Shown: in pieces, positions 9,292-18,204 of the stretch
Numbering within the stretch: position 1 is the first letter of the stretch
Layout: each line of letters opens with the position of its first letter
DNA from: GCA-2728135 sp002728135
Lineage (GTDB): Bacteria > Pseudomonadota > Alphaproteobacteria > UBA828
Direction: 5' to 3'
Length of the DNA: 64,000 nt
Assembly: GCA_963997635.1 (NCBI GenBank)
Contig: CAXEND010000002.1
Span: forward strand, 62,001-126,000
The notes under the pieces: model-generated
Database searches by the model: none
Seen by the model: only the letters and a program-made list of their open reading frames with translations
What the model was told of the DNA's origin: nothing
Program-made: the position numbers and the translations under genes

Positions 9292-10620
9292 TTATCGGAG
9301 TGCATATATTTTAGCCTGATCAGTAAGCACAAAAATTGTTTCATCTGCAACAATCGGCGGAAGGCTAATGGCATCAGGGACAACAACCCTACCGAGATAT
9401 CGGCCGTCATAAGGTGAAATTACAACTGCAACTCCAGCAGAACTAGTAAGTAGCAATCGATCATTTATTAGAATGGGACCACTCCACTTTATAGATTCTT
9501 CCTTCCTCTCAGGATCTGCGTGCCTAGGTAAGGATTTAACCCATCTAATTTTTCCAGTTTTCCTCACCAAACATACCACCTCACCTTCAAGAGTTACCAC
9601 GTAAAGAAAGTCTCCGGCTACCCAAGGTGTATTGACACCTGCTAAATCATGCTCCCAGACACGTGAACCTGAGCGAAGATCAATAGCCACAAGGTGACTT
9701 CCATGACTGATTATGAAAGCTAATCCCCTATCTATTATTGGACTACCATTAATATCATTGAATGTAGAAATACTGCTTGTAAGTTGATTTTGATTACCCA
9801 ATGCATCAGACCAAATAATACGACCGTTTTTTATACTTAAAGCAGTTATTTCACCAGAAGAATAAGGCACTAAAACAATATCCCCTGCTATTGCAGGACT
9901 AGCCCCACCAAGCAAACCTGCTGGTTCTGAAATTCCAGCATGGCTCCATAATTTTTTTCCACTACGACCGTCAAGTGCCCAGATTTGATTATCTAGACTA
10001 ATTGCAAATACCTTTTTGTCTGCAACAACTGGTGCCGTTCTAAAAGGAATACCTGTATTAAAACGCCAAATTATTTGGCCTGTTTTTGCATTCAGTGCAA
10101 GAATCTCTCCAAAACCAGTAGAGGCAAAAATCCTTCCTCTAGAATAAGCTAAACCACCGCCAAAGCCACTTTCTTTATCTTCATATTCAGGTTTAGGGTT
10201 ATAGCTCCACAAAAGTACCCCAGAATCTGTTGAAAAGCTGTAAATAAGTCCTTTAGAATCTGTTGCAAATATTTTTTCTCCAGCCACAACAGGTGTTGAT
10301 AAAATTTGAGTCTTTGTATCTGACGGCGAACCAAATTTAGTGTTCCAAAAAATACTTGGATTGTTTGAAGCAGAGAGATGATGCATAGCACGGTCAGGAT
10401 AACCCCCCGTCTGTGGCCATTCTTTATTTATATAAGGCTTCGGTAATCTAATAGGTAAATCAGAAACAGTTGGGTCAGGCTGTATTACTGAGGACTGTAA
10501 CAATACAGATATACGTTTTCCAGGTAGTGGCGGATCCTCTGGCTCTCCCATCCATTCCCCACATGCATATAATAAAAAACAAACAGGTATTATTATTGTG
10601 AAAATATAGACAGTTCGCAT
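9292..10620 (-). CDS. bamB: BamB-like outer-membrane lipoprotein, PQQ-type beta-propeller
   Basis: Beta-propeller lipoprotein of the BAM complex, which inserts beta-barrel proteins into the outer membrane. Start ATG at 10620 is preceded by AGGA at the right spacing; the longer frame from a TTG at 10641 adds seven residues. From this ATG the lipobox FLLYAC puts the lipidated cysteine at residue 20. Repeated tryptophan-docking blade motifs follow, for example GLIYSFSTDSGVLLWSYN, EILALNAKTGQIIWRFN and QIWALDGRSGKKLWSH. Length is 442 residues, slightly longer than E. coli BamB. Location between der and a YfgM-like TPR gene matches the conserved cluster. Other PQQ-propeller proteins look similar, so context decides the name. 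Confidence 0.87.
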   Translation of the reverse strand: MRTVYIFTIIIPVCFLLYACGEWMGEPEDPPLPGKRISVLLQSSVIQPDPTVSDLPIRLPKPYINKEWPQTGGYPDRAMHHLSASNNPSIFWNTKFGSPSDTKTQILSTPVVAGEKIFATDSKGLIYSFSTDSGVLLWSYNPKPEYEDKESGFGGGLAYSRGRIFASTGFGEILALNAKTGQIIWRFNTGIPFRTAPVVADKKVFAISLDNQIWALDGRSGKKLWSHAGISEPAGLLGGASPAIAGDIVLVPYSSGEITALSIKNGRIIWSDALGNQNQLTSSISTFNDINGSPIIDRGLAFIISHGSHLVAIDLRSGSRVWEHDLAGVNTPWVAGDFLYVVTLEGEVVCLVRKTGKIRWVKSLPRHADPERKEESIKWSGPILINDRLLLTSSAGVAVVISPYDGRYLGRVVVPDAISLPPIVADETIFVLTDQAKIYALR

Positions 10621-10647
10621 ACTTTTATCCTGTTGGTTCAAAGATAT

Positions 10648-11301
10648 TCACTTATCAGTGCCAAGCACAGCTAAAATTTGAGCTGCCCTATCTTTTAACC
10701 CTTCTGGAGCAGAAGCATCAAGAGTAAGTGCACTCAGTAACTCGCGTGCATGATCTTTCTTACCAGCTTTAATAGCCGAAAGTGCCAGTGTTTCTTGAGC
10801 CATAGGTCTCCATATATTGCCCTCTAAAAGTATAGGTGCTAATTTTTCATTTATCTGCCTAAAATCTAAAGTGTCTAAGAGTAGATCCGAAGATATGTAG
10901 ATTGCTAAATCTCTATAAATCTTTGGGACATCTGTATTCGCAGCAATTACATCATAAGTTTCCAAAGCCCCTGCCAGATTTTCATCTGATAAATATGCTT
11001 CTGCAGCTCGGAACTGTGAAAAGATCAAATAAGCTGGATCATCTGAAGATTTTGCAAGTTCAAGATACATTTCAGCAGCATCGGAAGGTTTCCCTTCTTC
11101 TAGAGCCTTAAATGCATCATGAAAGATTTCAGCTTGTTCAAGTTTCCTCGTTTCAGCGGCATCACGAACCAAAACAAAAGCAATTACTATACCAATAATA
11201 ATTATAATTATTGCAGCTAGCGGCCATCGCCCCCAACGCCATAATTTTTTTAACCTATCCTGTTTAAGTGCGTCTTCAATATCGTGAAAAATATCAGCCA
11301 A
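10648..11301 (-). CDS. membrane-anchored tetratricopeptide repeat protein (YfgM-like)
   Basis: 217-residue protein with a short cytoplasmic N terminus (MADIFHDIEDALKQDRLKKL), one transmembrane segment at about residues 27-46 and a periplasmic helical part with TPR-like repeats (AEIFHDAFKALEEGKPSDAA, then AEAYLSDENLAGALETYD). This matches the YfgM/TPR_21 family, chaperone-like partners of the SecYEG translocon, and the usual place is next to bamB and der as here. The start is TTG at 11301 with GGAG eight bases upstream. Function is inferred from family and neighbours. Confidence 0.82.
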   Translation of the reverse strand: MADIFHDIEDALKQDRLKKLWRWGRWPLAAIIIIIIGIVIAFVLVRDAAETRKLEQAEIFHDAFKALEEGKPSDAAEMYLELAKSSDDPAYLIFSQFRAAEAYLSDENLAGALETYDVIAANTDVPKIYRDLAIYISSDLLLDTLDFRQINEKLAPILLEGNIWRPMAQETLALSAIKAGKKDHARELLSALTLDASAPEGLKDRAAQILAVLGTDK

Positions 11302-11600
11302 TTTACAATCTCCGCTGAAAGAGTTCCATAAGAAATAGAGAGTTATAGCATTGTAAATTGAAGGTAGCCAATGAAACCGATAAAAAAACTACAGGCGAGT
11401 TATAGCCAAATAGTCACTCCTTTATTCAACAAATTAACCTGTGTCATATACTAGTTTGAAAGCAACTAGTTATTCTATACCTGATTCTCAACTTTCCAGC
11501 TCAAAATACCACAATTCACACATTTCAGTTTCACAAAAATTTAAGTGCTGGCTTAACACAAATATAGTCTATTTAAGAGATCAATATGTCGGAATAATTT
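11302..11600. other. intergenic region between gcrA and the TPR gene
   Basis: About 300 bases without a convincing gene. A 61-codon plus-strand frame at 11441-11626 runs antisense into the end of gcrA and has no recognisable content. A 7-bp inverted repeat (ACTAGTT / AACTAGT) lies at 11450-11470 with a 7-base loop and no T-run. The promoter of the TPR-bamB-der operon should lie in the right or middle part of this stretch, but I could not identify convincing -35/-10 boxes. Confidence 0.5.
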
Positions 11601-12002
11601 TTAAGCTGCATCTTCCTCAACTTTAGGCTTATTATGTATATATGCTATTGAGTAATGCCTTGCACAATATGGCTTTGACTCAACTGCAGGATCGCCACAA
11701 AAATGAAAATCCGCCTCACCTGGATGTCCAATCGGCCACTGGCAACACATTCCAGTTCGATTAATTGGTAGAACACGTGGTTGGCTTCTCGTTTTTACTA
11801 CCGTTTTTCTTACGGACTTAGCTGGTCTTCTTGTAATTCCTCTTCGAATAGGAGATGGTCTTGAAGGTAGCTCAAGCCGGTGGGCTTTACCAACTACAGA
11901 ATTCTTAGAAACTCCGATCTGCTTTCCAATTTCTGCAGTGGTAAGACCTTCATCCCACAATCTGCGTAGGTTATCAACTCGCTCAGGAGTCCAAGTCGTC
12001 AT
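11601..12002 (-). CDS. gcrA: GcrA family cell cycle regulator
   Basis: Transcription regulator that works with sigma-70 at promoters methylated by CcrM (GANTC) in alphaproteobacteria. The N-terminal helix-turn-helix MTTWTPERVDNLRRLWDEGL with GLTTAEIGKQIGVSKNSVVG is diagnostic. The basic linker (ITRRPAKSVRKTVVKTR) is followed by the C-terminal domain with CCQWPIGHP, HFCGDP and KPYCARHYSIAY. Length is 133 residues, somewhat shorter than in Caulobacter. It is a strong marker of the class. Its presence predicts a ccrM gene elsewhere in the genome. Confidence 0.95.
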   Translation of the reverse strand: MTTWTPERVDNLRRLWDEGLTTAEIGKQIGVSKNSVVGKAHRLELPSRPSPIRRGITRRPAKSVRKTVVKTRSQPRVLPINRTGMCCQWPIGHPGEADFHFCGDPAVESKPYCARHYSIAYIHNKPKVEEDAA

Positions 12003-12283
12003 TTTACCCTCCTTTTAACATTAAGAACGGTGGCCCATCGTAACTAATACCCAAAGGGCGCACAATCAGTAGTGCCTTTCCGACAGCAACCCTCAACATA
12101 CAGTATTAACCGCTATAAGCAAGTGTTGAATTCACAAAATTTGTCAATATATTGTAAAAAATTAACACAGGGTAAAATTTATATTTATTTCAAAGTCTTA
12201 TTAAAATAATAAATAAACAAAAAGGCCATTTAAATTTGTTTTTGTTAGATTCAATTGAACAATTTGGAAGACTTTTTATTTTA

Positions 12284-13378
12284 TTATTTGCTATTCAACC
12301 ATTTATATATATGGCCTAGCCACTTTTCCCTAATACCATTTCGTTCTAGATAGAGCTCATGACGAGCACCTTTATAAAATATAGATCTACAATTAATAAT
12401 TTTACTACATAATTTAAGGCTGTCTTCTGGAACGACTAAAACATCAATTTCTGGAATAGTCATTAATATTTTAGTTTTTGTATTTGGCAAAACACTACTA
12501 TTAAAAATTCGTTTTCTGGAATTCACATAGTTATTAAACCACATAAGAGTAACCCCATACGACTTCCTAGTGTGTTCTAAAGACCGCCTCCATTTTTGCT
12601 TAAGAAATGAACGTTCAGAGTCAGATGTATTCTGATTATCATTAGCAGCATAATTTATATCATCAATCCATTCATTATTTCCTGGTGCATACCACCACCC
12701 TAAACCCAATGTTGATGCAAAGCCTGCAACAAAGGAACTAAGTCCATGAGGGAATAATCCTGTTTTGACAGTTATCATAGGAGCTGAAAGAACAGCTCTA
12801 TCTATAGCCACTTGTCCAGAGCTAAGAAGACCAAGTAGTATATGTGCGCCCATAGAATGGGCAAAAATTATAGGGGGCATATGATCTTCATATACTACTA
12901 TCTGTGAAATAAATTTTTTTATATCATCTTGATCATTTTTAAAGTTTGTTCCGGCTCTATTGTAGTCCGTTAAAGCGTGATCAGAACCTCCTTGTCCATG
13001 CCAATCCATTATCCATACATTGTAATTATTTTGATTAAAGTCATTGATTAACTCAAAATAACCTTCAATAAACTCCGATTGGCCTGGAGCAATGACTATT
13101 GTTCCTCTAGACTCATCCACTAATGAAAAGCCATAGCGTAAAGAATATCCATGATCAGAGATAAAATAATCAAATTTAAAATTATTTTGGGGTAAAGCAA
13201 TTGATGTCAAGCTCTTCTGAAGATTCGCATCGTAAGTAAGATTACTGGTTTTAATAACTTCCGTTGGAGGAGAGCAAGATGCAATAAATAATAATAGAGA
13301 TAGCCCAAAAAGAGTTAGACCTAGATTAACTGAGTGGCACCGCCTTACCTTTAACGTACTAACAAAGCCAACAAGCAA
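12284..13378 (-). CDS. lipoprotein alpha/beta hydrolase (serine aminopeptidase S33 / monoglyceride lipase-like)
   Basis: 364-residue alpha/beta hydrolase. A hydrophobic N-terminal segment ends in FIASC (Cys35), a good lipobox, so the protein is probably a membrane-anchored lipoprotein. The hydrolase part shows TIVIAPGQSEF (oxyanion region), MDWHGQGGSDH, the nucleophile elbow AHSMGAH and a late ARHELYLERN histidine motif, the pattern of PldB/monoacylglycerol-lipase relatives. The start is TTG at 13378, preceded by a G-run ribosome-binding site. The substrate is probably a lysophospholipid or glyceride, by family only. It is the first gene of an accessory block. Confidence 0.8.
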   Translation of the reverse strand: MLVGFVSTLKVRRCHSVNLGLTLFGLSLLLFIASCSPPTEVIKTSNLTYDANLQKSLTSIALPQNNFKFDYFISDHGYSLRYGFSLVDESRGTIVIAPGQSEFIEGYFELINDFNQNNYNVWIMDWHGQGGSDHALTDYNRAGTNFKNDQDDIKKFISQIVVYEDHMPPIIFAHSMGAHILLGLLSSGQVAIDRAVLSAPMITVKTGLFPHGLSSFVAGFASTLGLGWWYAPGNNEWIDDINYAANDNQNTSDSERSFLKQKWRRSLEHTRKSYGVTLMWFNNYVNSRKRIFNSSVLPNTKTKILMTIPEIDVLVVPEDSLKLCSKIINCRSIFYKGARHELYLERNGIREKWLGHIYKWLNSK

Positions 13379-13508
13379 TTTAACCCCCCTTTAACCTAAT
13401 TCTGTATACCTAGATTAAACCAACTGTCATGATATTCATTTTTTCTGTTATTTTAAAATTTTTTTTCAAAAAATGGGCTGTAAATCTATTATATTTCGTT
13501 AGTTAGTT

Positions 13509-14420
13509 TTATGTATTTTTGGTACTCCTTGCACCTAGATTAATAAGAGCGAGGCTAATAAAAAGAAGAACAACAGCCGCCCAAACCCATATACTTAAGG
13601 AATCAGAGAAAATTACCCATGACCAGATCAAACCTGCGGCTACAATAACATAATTTATTTGTGCGTAAAAAAGTCCGCTAGTACGTTTGACAATTTCAAA
13701 AAAACACATATAGACAATTACCCATACAAAAGATGCCCAGATCGTGCTTCCAATTGCTTGCCAACCATAATTACCAAAAAAATGGAGACCATCTTGTGCA
13801 AGTGTAACTGGAAATAAAATCAAAGAAGCTACAAGCATCGTGCCAGCAGCTAGGCTAAATGTCTCAGCTTCCGGTGGCCTAAGAAGAACTATAAAAGCAT
13901 TGTTTGCCCCACAGGCAATTGGCACAAGTAGACAAAAAATTACCCAAATTTCTGCTCCTGAAATAGGTAAACTGCTACTAGGTATAACTATTAACAATAC
14001 ACTCCCAAATCCAATAACTACTCCCAAAATACTCACCAGGCGAAGTTTGTCGGTCTTTATTAATAGCGACATCACATATGTACTGGCTGGAATAAGTGCT
14101 ACTGATAAAGTGATTACGCCTGGAGGCAATTTATCTGCAACAACATTGAAAACAACAAGTGGTGTTAACATCCCCAGAACAGCACAAAAGACAAAGACTT
14201 TAATATTATTCCAGCTAAACCTAGGCACATTATTTGTAATAAAACAGATAATTAATAAAATCATTGAACCCAAAAACATTTGCCAGAAAACATAAGAAAA
14301 ATATGGCATGCCAGATTCAAATGAAAATAGGTTAGCAGCAAAAATACTACCAAAAGTGACACCTCCTATTAGAACGAGCAAGCTGGGTAGAAAAAGACTC
14401 TTAATATTACTTTCATTCAT
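13509..14420 (-). CDS. DMT superfamily transporter, EamA family
   Basis: 303-residue membrane protein with about ten hydrophobic segments arranged as two repeats, the EamA (RhaT/YdcZ-like) pattern of metabolite exporters. Recognisable parts are the SVALIPASTYVMSLLI segment ending the first repeat and IVAAGLIWSWVIFSDS near the end of the second. Such proteins export amino acids or small metabolites; the substrate is unknown. It is transcribed away from the dimethylformamidase-like gene, with 121 bases between the two starts. Confidence 0.85.
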   Translation of the reverse strand: MNESNIKSLFLPSLLVLIGGVTFGSIFAANLFSFESGMPYFSYVFWQMFLGSMILLIICFITNNVPRFSWNNIKVFVFCAVLGMLTPLVVFNVVADKLPPGVITLSVALIPASTYVMSLLIKTDKLRLVSILGVVIGFGSVLLIVIPSSSLPISGAEIWVIFCLLVPIACGANNAFIVLLRPPEAETFSLAAGTMLVASLILFPVTLAQDGLHFFGNYGWQAIGSTIWASFVWVIVYMCFFEIVKRTSGLFYAQINYVIVAAGLIWSWVIFSDSLSIWVWAAVVLLFISLALINLGARSTKNT

Positions 14421-14541
14421 TTAAGGTCTCACTATTAAATATAGTTGCATAATATCTATTGATTCCCTTTGCTAGATCTAACCTAGATGATTACCATATT
14501 TATAAGTTCATTTAAGAAAAAAATTACAGGGTTAATTGATA

Positions 14542-16761
14542 ATGACAAGTAGTTCTATACCTATTATTGGCTATACTGACAAACTATCAGCTCGTCCTGG
14601 AGAAACAATAGCCTTTAAGGTTAGTTGTTCCAGTCCACAAAAATATTACGCAAATCTAGTAAGGGTAATTTCATGTGACCCTAATCCAAAAGGGCCTGGC
14701 ATTCAGGAAGAAAAATTAGAGTCCAATTTTGATGGTGTTTATCAAGGAAAACCACAAAACATTTGCCTTGGCTCAGCAATCAGAGTTACAGAAACTAATT
14801 CACTAGACACCCTTAAGTCCTTTACTTTAATTGCGACTATCTGGCCAACTAGACCTCAAGCAGGCTTACAAGGAATAATTACACGTAGAGAAGTAAAGGG
14901 TAATAGTGGTTTCGGGTTAGCTATAAATACTAAAGGGGCATGTGCTATTTTAGGCGGATTGGAAATTTCTGTTGGTATGCCCCTTATAGAAAGACGATGG
15001 TATAGGATATGGATGAGTTATAATTCCTCAACAGGAACTGTTACGGTAGGGCAAAAACCACTTTCTAAACAAATTGATGCTGAGGATGAAGGTTTTTGTG
15101 AGGCTGTAACTAAAGTAAAGAATAACTTTATTGGTTCAGGAGATCTATTAATAGCAGCTTTTCGAGGTGAGCCTAGAAGTGCCCATTATAATGGAAAGAT
15201 TGAAAGTCCCATAATTCTCGAAACGGCCATTAATGAGAAAAAAATGTCTTTAATGACATTAAATGAACTTCAAAAAATAGCATTTGCTTATTGGGACTTT
15301 TCTCAAGAAATTAGTAGTCCCAACATAATAGATTCTGGACCTCATGGTCTTGATGGTTACATAGAAAACCTACCCACGAGGGCTATGACTAGTTCAGAGT
15401 GGGATAATAGTTCACATGACTGGACAAAAAAAACCCAACATTACTCAGCTATTCATTTTCATGAAGATGACATATACGATTGTGGGTGGAATACGGATTT
15501 CGTTTTTACTGTACCAGATGAATTTAAAAGCGGAATTTACGCAGCTCGACTTGAAACAGATTCTGGGGAGAAGGAGATGGTTCCCTTCTTCGTTCCGGCA
15601 AAGAAAAATAAGCCTCAATCCCGAATATGTATTCTAATTCCTACGTTTACATACATAGTCTATGGAAATATTTCACGAGGAAATTCAACTTATAAAGATG
15701 ATGGATCATTGGCCAAAAAAATAAAAGACTGGGGTGCATGGCCATATAATTGTGATGAACATAAAGAGTTTGGTTTATCTACATATAACGATCATACTGA
15801 TGGAAGTGGTATTTGTACCGCTTCTTTTCTACGACCAATTATCACTATGAGAACGGCAACAGTTTCTTACCCAGATGTACCAGGGTCGGGTTTGCGGCAT
15901 TTCGCAGCTGATGCACACCTATGGTTTTGGCTTGAAAAAATGGGCTATGACTTTGACATCATAACAGATCATGAACTACACCATGAAGGTATTAACTCAA
16001 TAAAAAATTATGACATTGTAATGACACCTTCACACCCAGAATATCACACAACGGAGACTCTTGATGCACTTCAAGCCTATATAGAAGAAGGTGGTCACTT
16101 TATGTACTTAGGAGGAAATGGTTTTTATTGGAAAGTGGCTCTTAATAAAAATTTTCCTGGTGCTGTTGAAATTCGTCGTGCTGAAGGTGGTATTAGACTA
16201 TGGGCTTCAGAGCCTGGCGAGTACTATAATGCATTTGATGGTACTTACGGAGGTATGTGGCGAAGAAATGGTCGTCCTCCACAAAATTTATGCGGCATTG
16301 GTTTTACTGCTCAAGGAAAACATTTTGGAGATCCTTATCGTCGCACTGCGGCCTCGCGAGACCCCTTATACGCATGGATTTTTGAAGGAATAAAAGATGA
16401 TATTATAGGAAATTTTGGATTATCAGGGGGTGGTGCAGCAGGTTTTGAACTTGACCGTGCTGATGTAAAATTAGGAACCCCTCTTAATGCTGTTGTTTTA
16501 GCAACCTCTGAAGGTCACGGTAAGCATTTTGGACTAGTACCAGAAGAAATTCTTATGACCAATATGTTAGCTTGGAACGGCGAGCCTTATGATGACCTCA
16601 TCCGTGCTGATATTGTTTATTTTGATACACCAAAGGGTGGAGCAGTTTTTGCTGTAGGCTCAATTACTTATTGTGGATCTCTGCCTTACAATAATTGCAA
16701 GAACAACATCTCGCAGCTCACCAAAAATGTGATCGATAGATTTCTAAAAGAAAAAAATTAA
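14542..16761 (+). CDS. N,N-dimethylformamidase large (beta) subunit-like protein
   Basis: Large protein (739 residues) with the architecture of the DmfA2 subunit: a variable N-terminal part, a concanavalin/LamG-like domain in the first third (SFTLIATIWPTRPQAG, then GFGLAINTKG), and a C-terminal catalytic half with a flavodoxin/GATase-like fold (YDIVMTPSHPEYHTTETLDA followed by EEGGHFMYLGGNG near residues 490-530). The family uses an iron held by two tyrosines and a glutamate to hydrolyse N-substituted formamides; candidates lie in the tyrosine-rich C-terminal half but I cannot assign them. No dmfA1 small-subunit gene is adjacent. ATG at 14542 suits the upstream purine stretch; a TTG at 14536 is the alternative. 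Substrate unproven. Confidence 0.78.
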   Translation: MTSSSIPIIGYTDKLSARPGETIAFKVSCSSPQKYYANLVRVISCDPNPKGPGIQEEKLESNFDGVYQGKPQNICLGSAIRVTETNSLDTLKSFTLIATIWPTRPQAGLQGIITRREVKGNSGFGLAINTKGACAILGGLEISVGMPLIERRWYRIWMSYNSSTGTVTVGQKPLSKQIDAEDEGFCEAVTKVKNNFIGSGDLLIAAFRGEPRSAHYNGKIESPIILETAINEKKMSLMTLNELQKIAFAYWDFSQEISSPNIIDSGPHGLDGYIENLPTRAMTSSEWDNSSHDWTKKTQHYSAIHFHEDDIYDCGWNTDFVFTVPDEFKSGIYAARLETDSGEKEMVPFFVPAKKNKPQSRICILIPTFTYIVYGNISRGNSTYKDDGSLAKKIKDWGAWPYNCDEHKEFGLSTYNDHTDGSGICTASFLRPIITMRTATVSYPDVPGSGLRHFAADAHLWFWLEKMGYDFDIITDHELHHEGINSIKNYDIVMTPSHPEYHTTETLDALQAYIEEGGHFMYLGGNGFYWKVALNKNFPGAVEIRRAEGGIRLWASEPGEYYNAFDGTYGGMWRRNGRPPQNLCGIGFTAQGKHFGDPYRRTAASRDPLYAWIFEGIKDDIIGNFGLSGGGAAGFELDRADVKLGTPLNAVVLATSEGHGKHFGLVPEEILMTNMLAWNGEPYDDLIRADIVYFDTPKGGAVFAVGSITYCGSLPYNNCKNNISQLTKNVIDRFLKEKN

Positions 16762-16768
16762 TAATTAC

Positions 16769-17599
16769 TTAATCAAAAAAGATAAATGTGCGACTTTCAA
16801 TACTCAGTCTTTCAGGTGCGTTCAGCGTACTTGTGGGGTCTTCAAAAGCACTGTGAGCAGTAAAACGAGCTCGCCCATCCTTCTCAGAATCATAACCTTT
16901 AAATAGGAGAACTTCGCTGGAGGTCATGTATGGGAAGAAAAACCACTCATGCAATGGATTATGACGAACTTGGTAAAACTCGCCTTTTCTATTTGGTAAA
17001 ACTAACTGTGTAACAACAAAATCCTTTTGGGACAAACTTCTTGAATTACAAATAGCAAGTGGTAACTTTCTCACAACTCCCTTGATTGGCCTCCATACCT
17101 GCACAACTGCAAATCTGGAACTTAAAAGTTTCGAAGATTTAGCTCTTGGAAGTAGATCAATTACTCTTTTAGTTGCAGAACTTTCTGTATAATCATTGTG
17201 TACAACTTGGACTGGTTCTCTTGCTTTTTCTTTTAATCTCTGATTATCATCAGAAGTTCGGATTGTATGATCAAACACATGCACAAATGAAGCCCCAGTT
17301 ATATTTTTTACCAAATCATGGATTTCTTTTGAGTATTCTTTCTTAACTTCATTGGCATTAAAATAATTAGTTACCATTGTCTCATGTCTACACAAAACAA
17401 ATCCATCATTATCTAAATTAAATTTATAAGCTGGGGCACGTCCATTAAAAATATTCATCAACTGAGAATCATAAGATGCCCTTCTATCAGACAAAGATTT
17501 TCCAGGTTCATCTTGATAAGTGATTGGGTATAATTCTTGCCTTGAAACGTATGTTAATGGGGCTTTGACGCTATTTAACGTAATGGATTCATCAGCCAA
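16769..17599 (-). CDS. CmcJ/NvfI family iron-dependent oxidoreductase
   Basis: 276-residue protein of the CmcJ/AsaB/NvfI family (gibberellin desaturase-like), enzymes related to Fe(II)/2-oxoglutarate oxygenases. The putative facial triad is visible: VHNDYT gives His134 and Asp136, and FTAHSAFEDP gives His249, followed by RLSIESR, a likely co-substrate-binding arginine. VVQVWRPI and FPYMTSSEVLLFKGYDS are family motifs. The start is TTG at 17599. The gene meets the dimethylformamidase-like gene tail to tail with seven bases between, so they are not one operon though they share the accessory block. The reaction is unknown. Confidence 0.8.
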   Translation of the reverse strand: MADESITLNSVKAPLTYVSRQELYPITYQDEPGKSLSDRRASYDSQLMNIFNGRAPAYKFNLDNDGFVLCRHETMVTNYFNANEVKKEYSKEIHDLVKNITGASFVHVFDHTIRTSDDNQRLKEKAREPVQVVHNDYTESSATKRVIDLLPRAKSSKLLSSRFAVVQVWRPIKGVVRKLPLAICNSRSLSQKDFVVTQLVLPNRKGEFYQVRHNPLHEWFFFPYMTSSEVLLFKGYDSEKDGRARFTAHSAFEDPTSTLNAPERLSIESRTFIFFD

Positions 17600-17775
17600 G
17601 GAATTTTTCCATTTATTTTAAAGGTTAATTATCATTTATAAATTAAAAAATTACCTCCGGATATAATAATTTTAATACGCTGTAGACTTTCCAAGAATTA
17701 GATGATTTGTTTTAAACAAGAATCAATAAACTTTTTTTAAATATATACAGTAATACACTCATTGGGAGACACAAA

Positions 17776-18144
17776 ATGATTGGCTATGCAACGCTTGGAA
17801 CAAACGACCTAGAACGAGCCAGATATTTTTATGATAATCTATTTGATATTATAGGTGCCAAAAGGTCTGGAGAGTCAGATCGACACACACTCTGGCAAGC
17901 CCCATCTGGAGGATCCAAACTTGGTGTTTACATCCCTTTTGATAAAAAACCAGCCACTAATGGTAATGGGTCTATGGTAGGAATTCATGTTGAAAGCATT
18001 GAGATGGTTGATGCACTTCATACTAGAGCCCTTGAGCTGGGGGCATCAGATGAAGGAACGGGGTTACGTGTCGAAGGTAAATATTATATGGGTTATTTCA
18101 GAGATTTAGATGGTAATAAACTTAATTTATTTACAGTGATATAA
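17776..18144 (+). CDS. VOC family protein (glyoxalase/bleomycin-resistance fold)
   Basis: 122-residue single-domain vicinal-oxygen-chelate protein. It starts with MIGYATLGTNDLERARYFYD, has IHVES in the middle and closes with YFRDLDGNKLNLF, the typical paired beta-alpha-beta-beta-beta modules. Metal ligands of true glyoxalase I are not all recognisable (Tyr replaces the first expected histidine, Asn the last glutamate), so catalysis is uncertain. The upstream sequence contains GGGAGA eight bases before the ATG. It sits alone on the plus strand between two minus-strand genes. Confidence 0.85.
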   Translation: MIGYATLGTNDLERARYFYDNLFDIIGAKRSGESDRHTLWQAPSGGSKLGVYIPFDKKPATNGNGSMVGIHVESIEMVDALHTRALELGASDEGTGLRVEGKYYMGYFRDLDGNKLNLFTVI

Positions 18145-18204
18145 ACAAGGGTTAGGGGTTTTATTTATAATAGTAGCTAAAGAAAGAGAGATTATTAACC
18201 GTTT

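Noticed and set aside
11441..11626. 61-codon plus-strand frame between the TPR gene and gcrA
   Set aside because: It is serine/threonine-rich, shows no ribosome-binding site and runs antisense into the gcrA stop region.
13430..13500. A/T runs after the EamA gene as a rho-independent terminator
   Set aside because: The possible stem is only A-T pairs and is not convincing as a hairpin.
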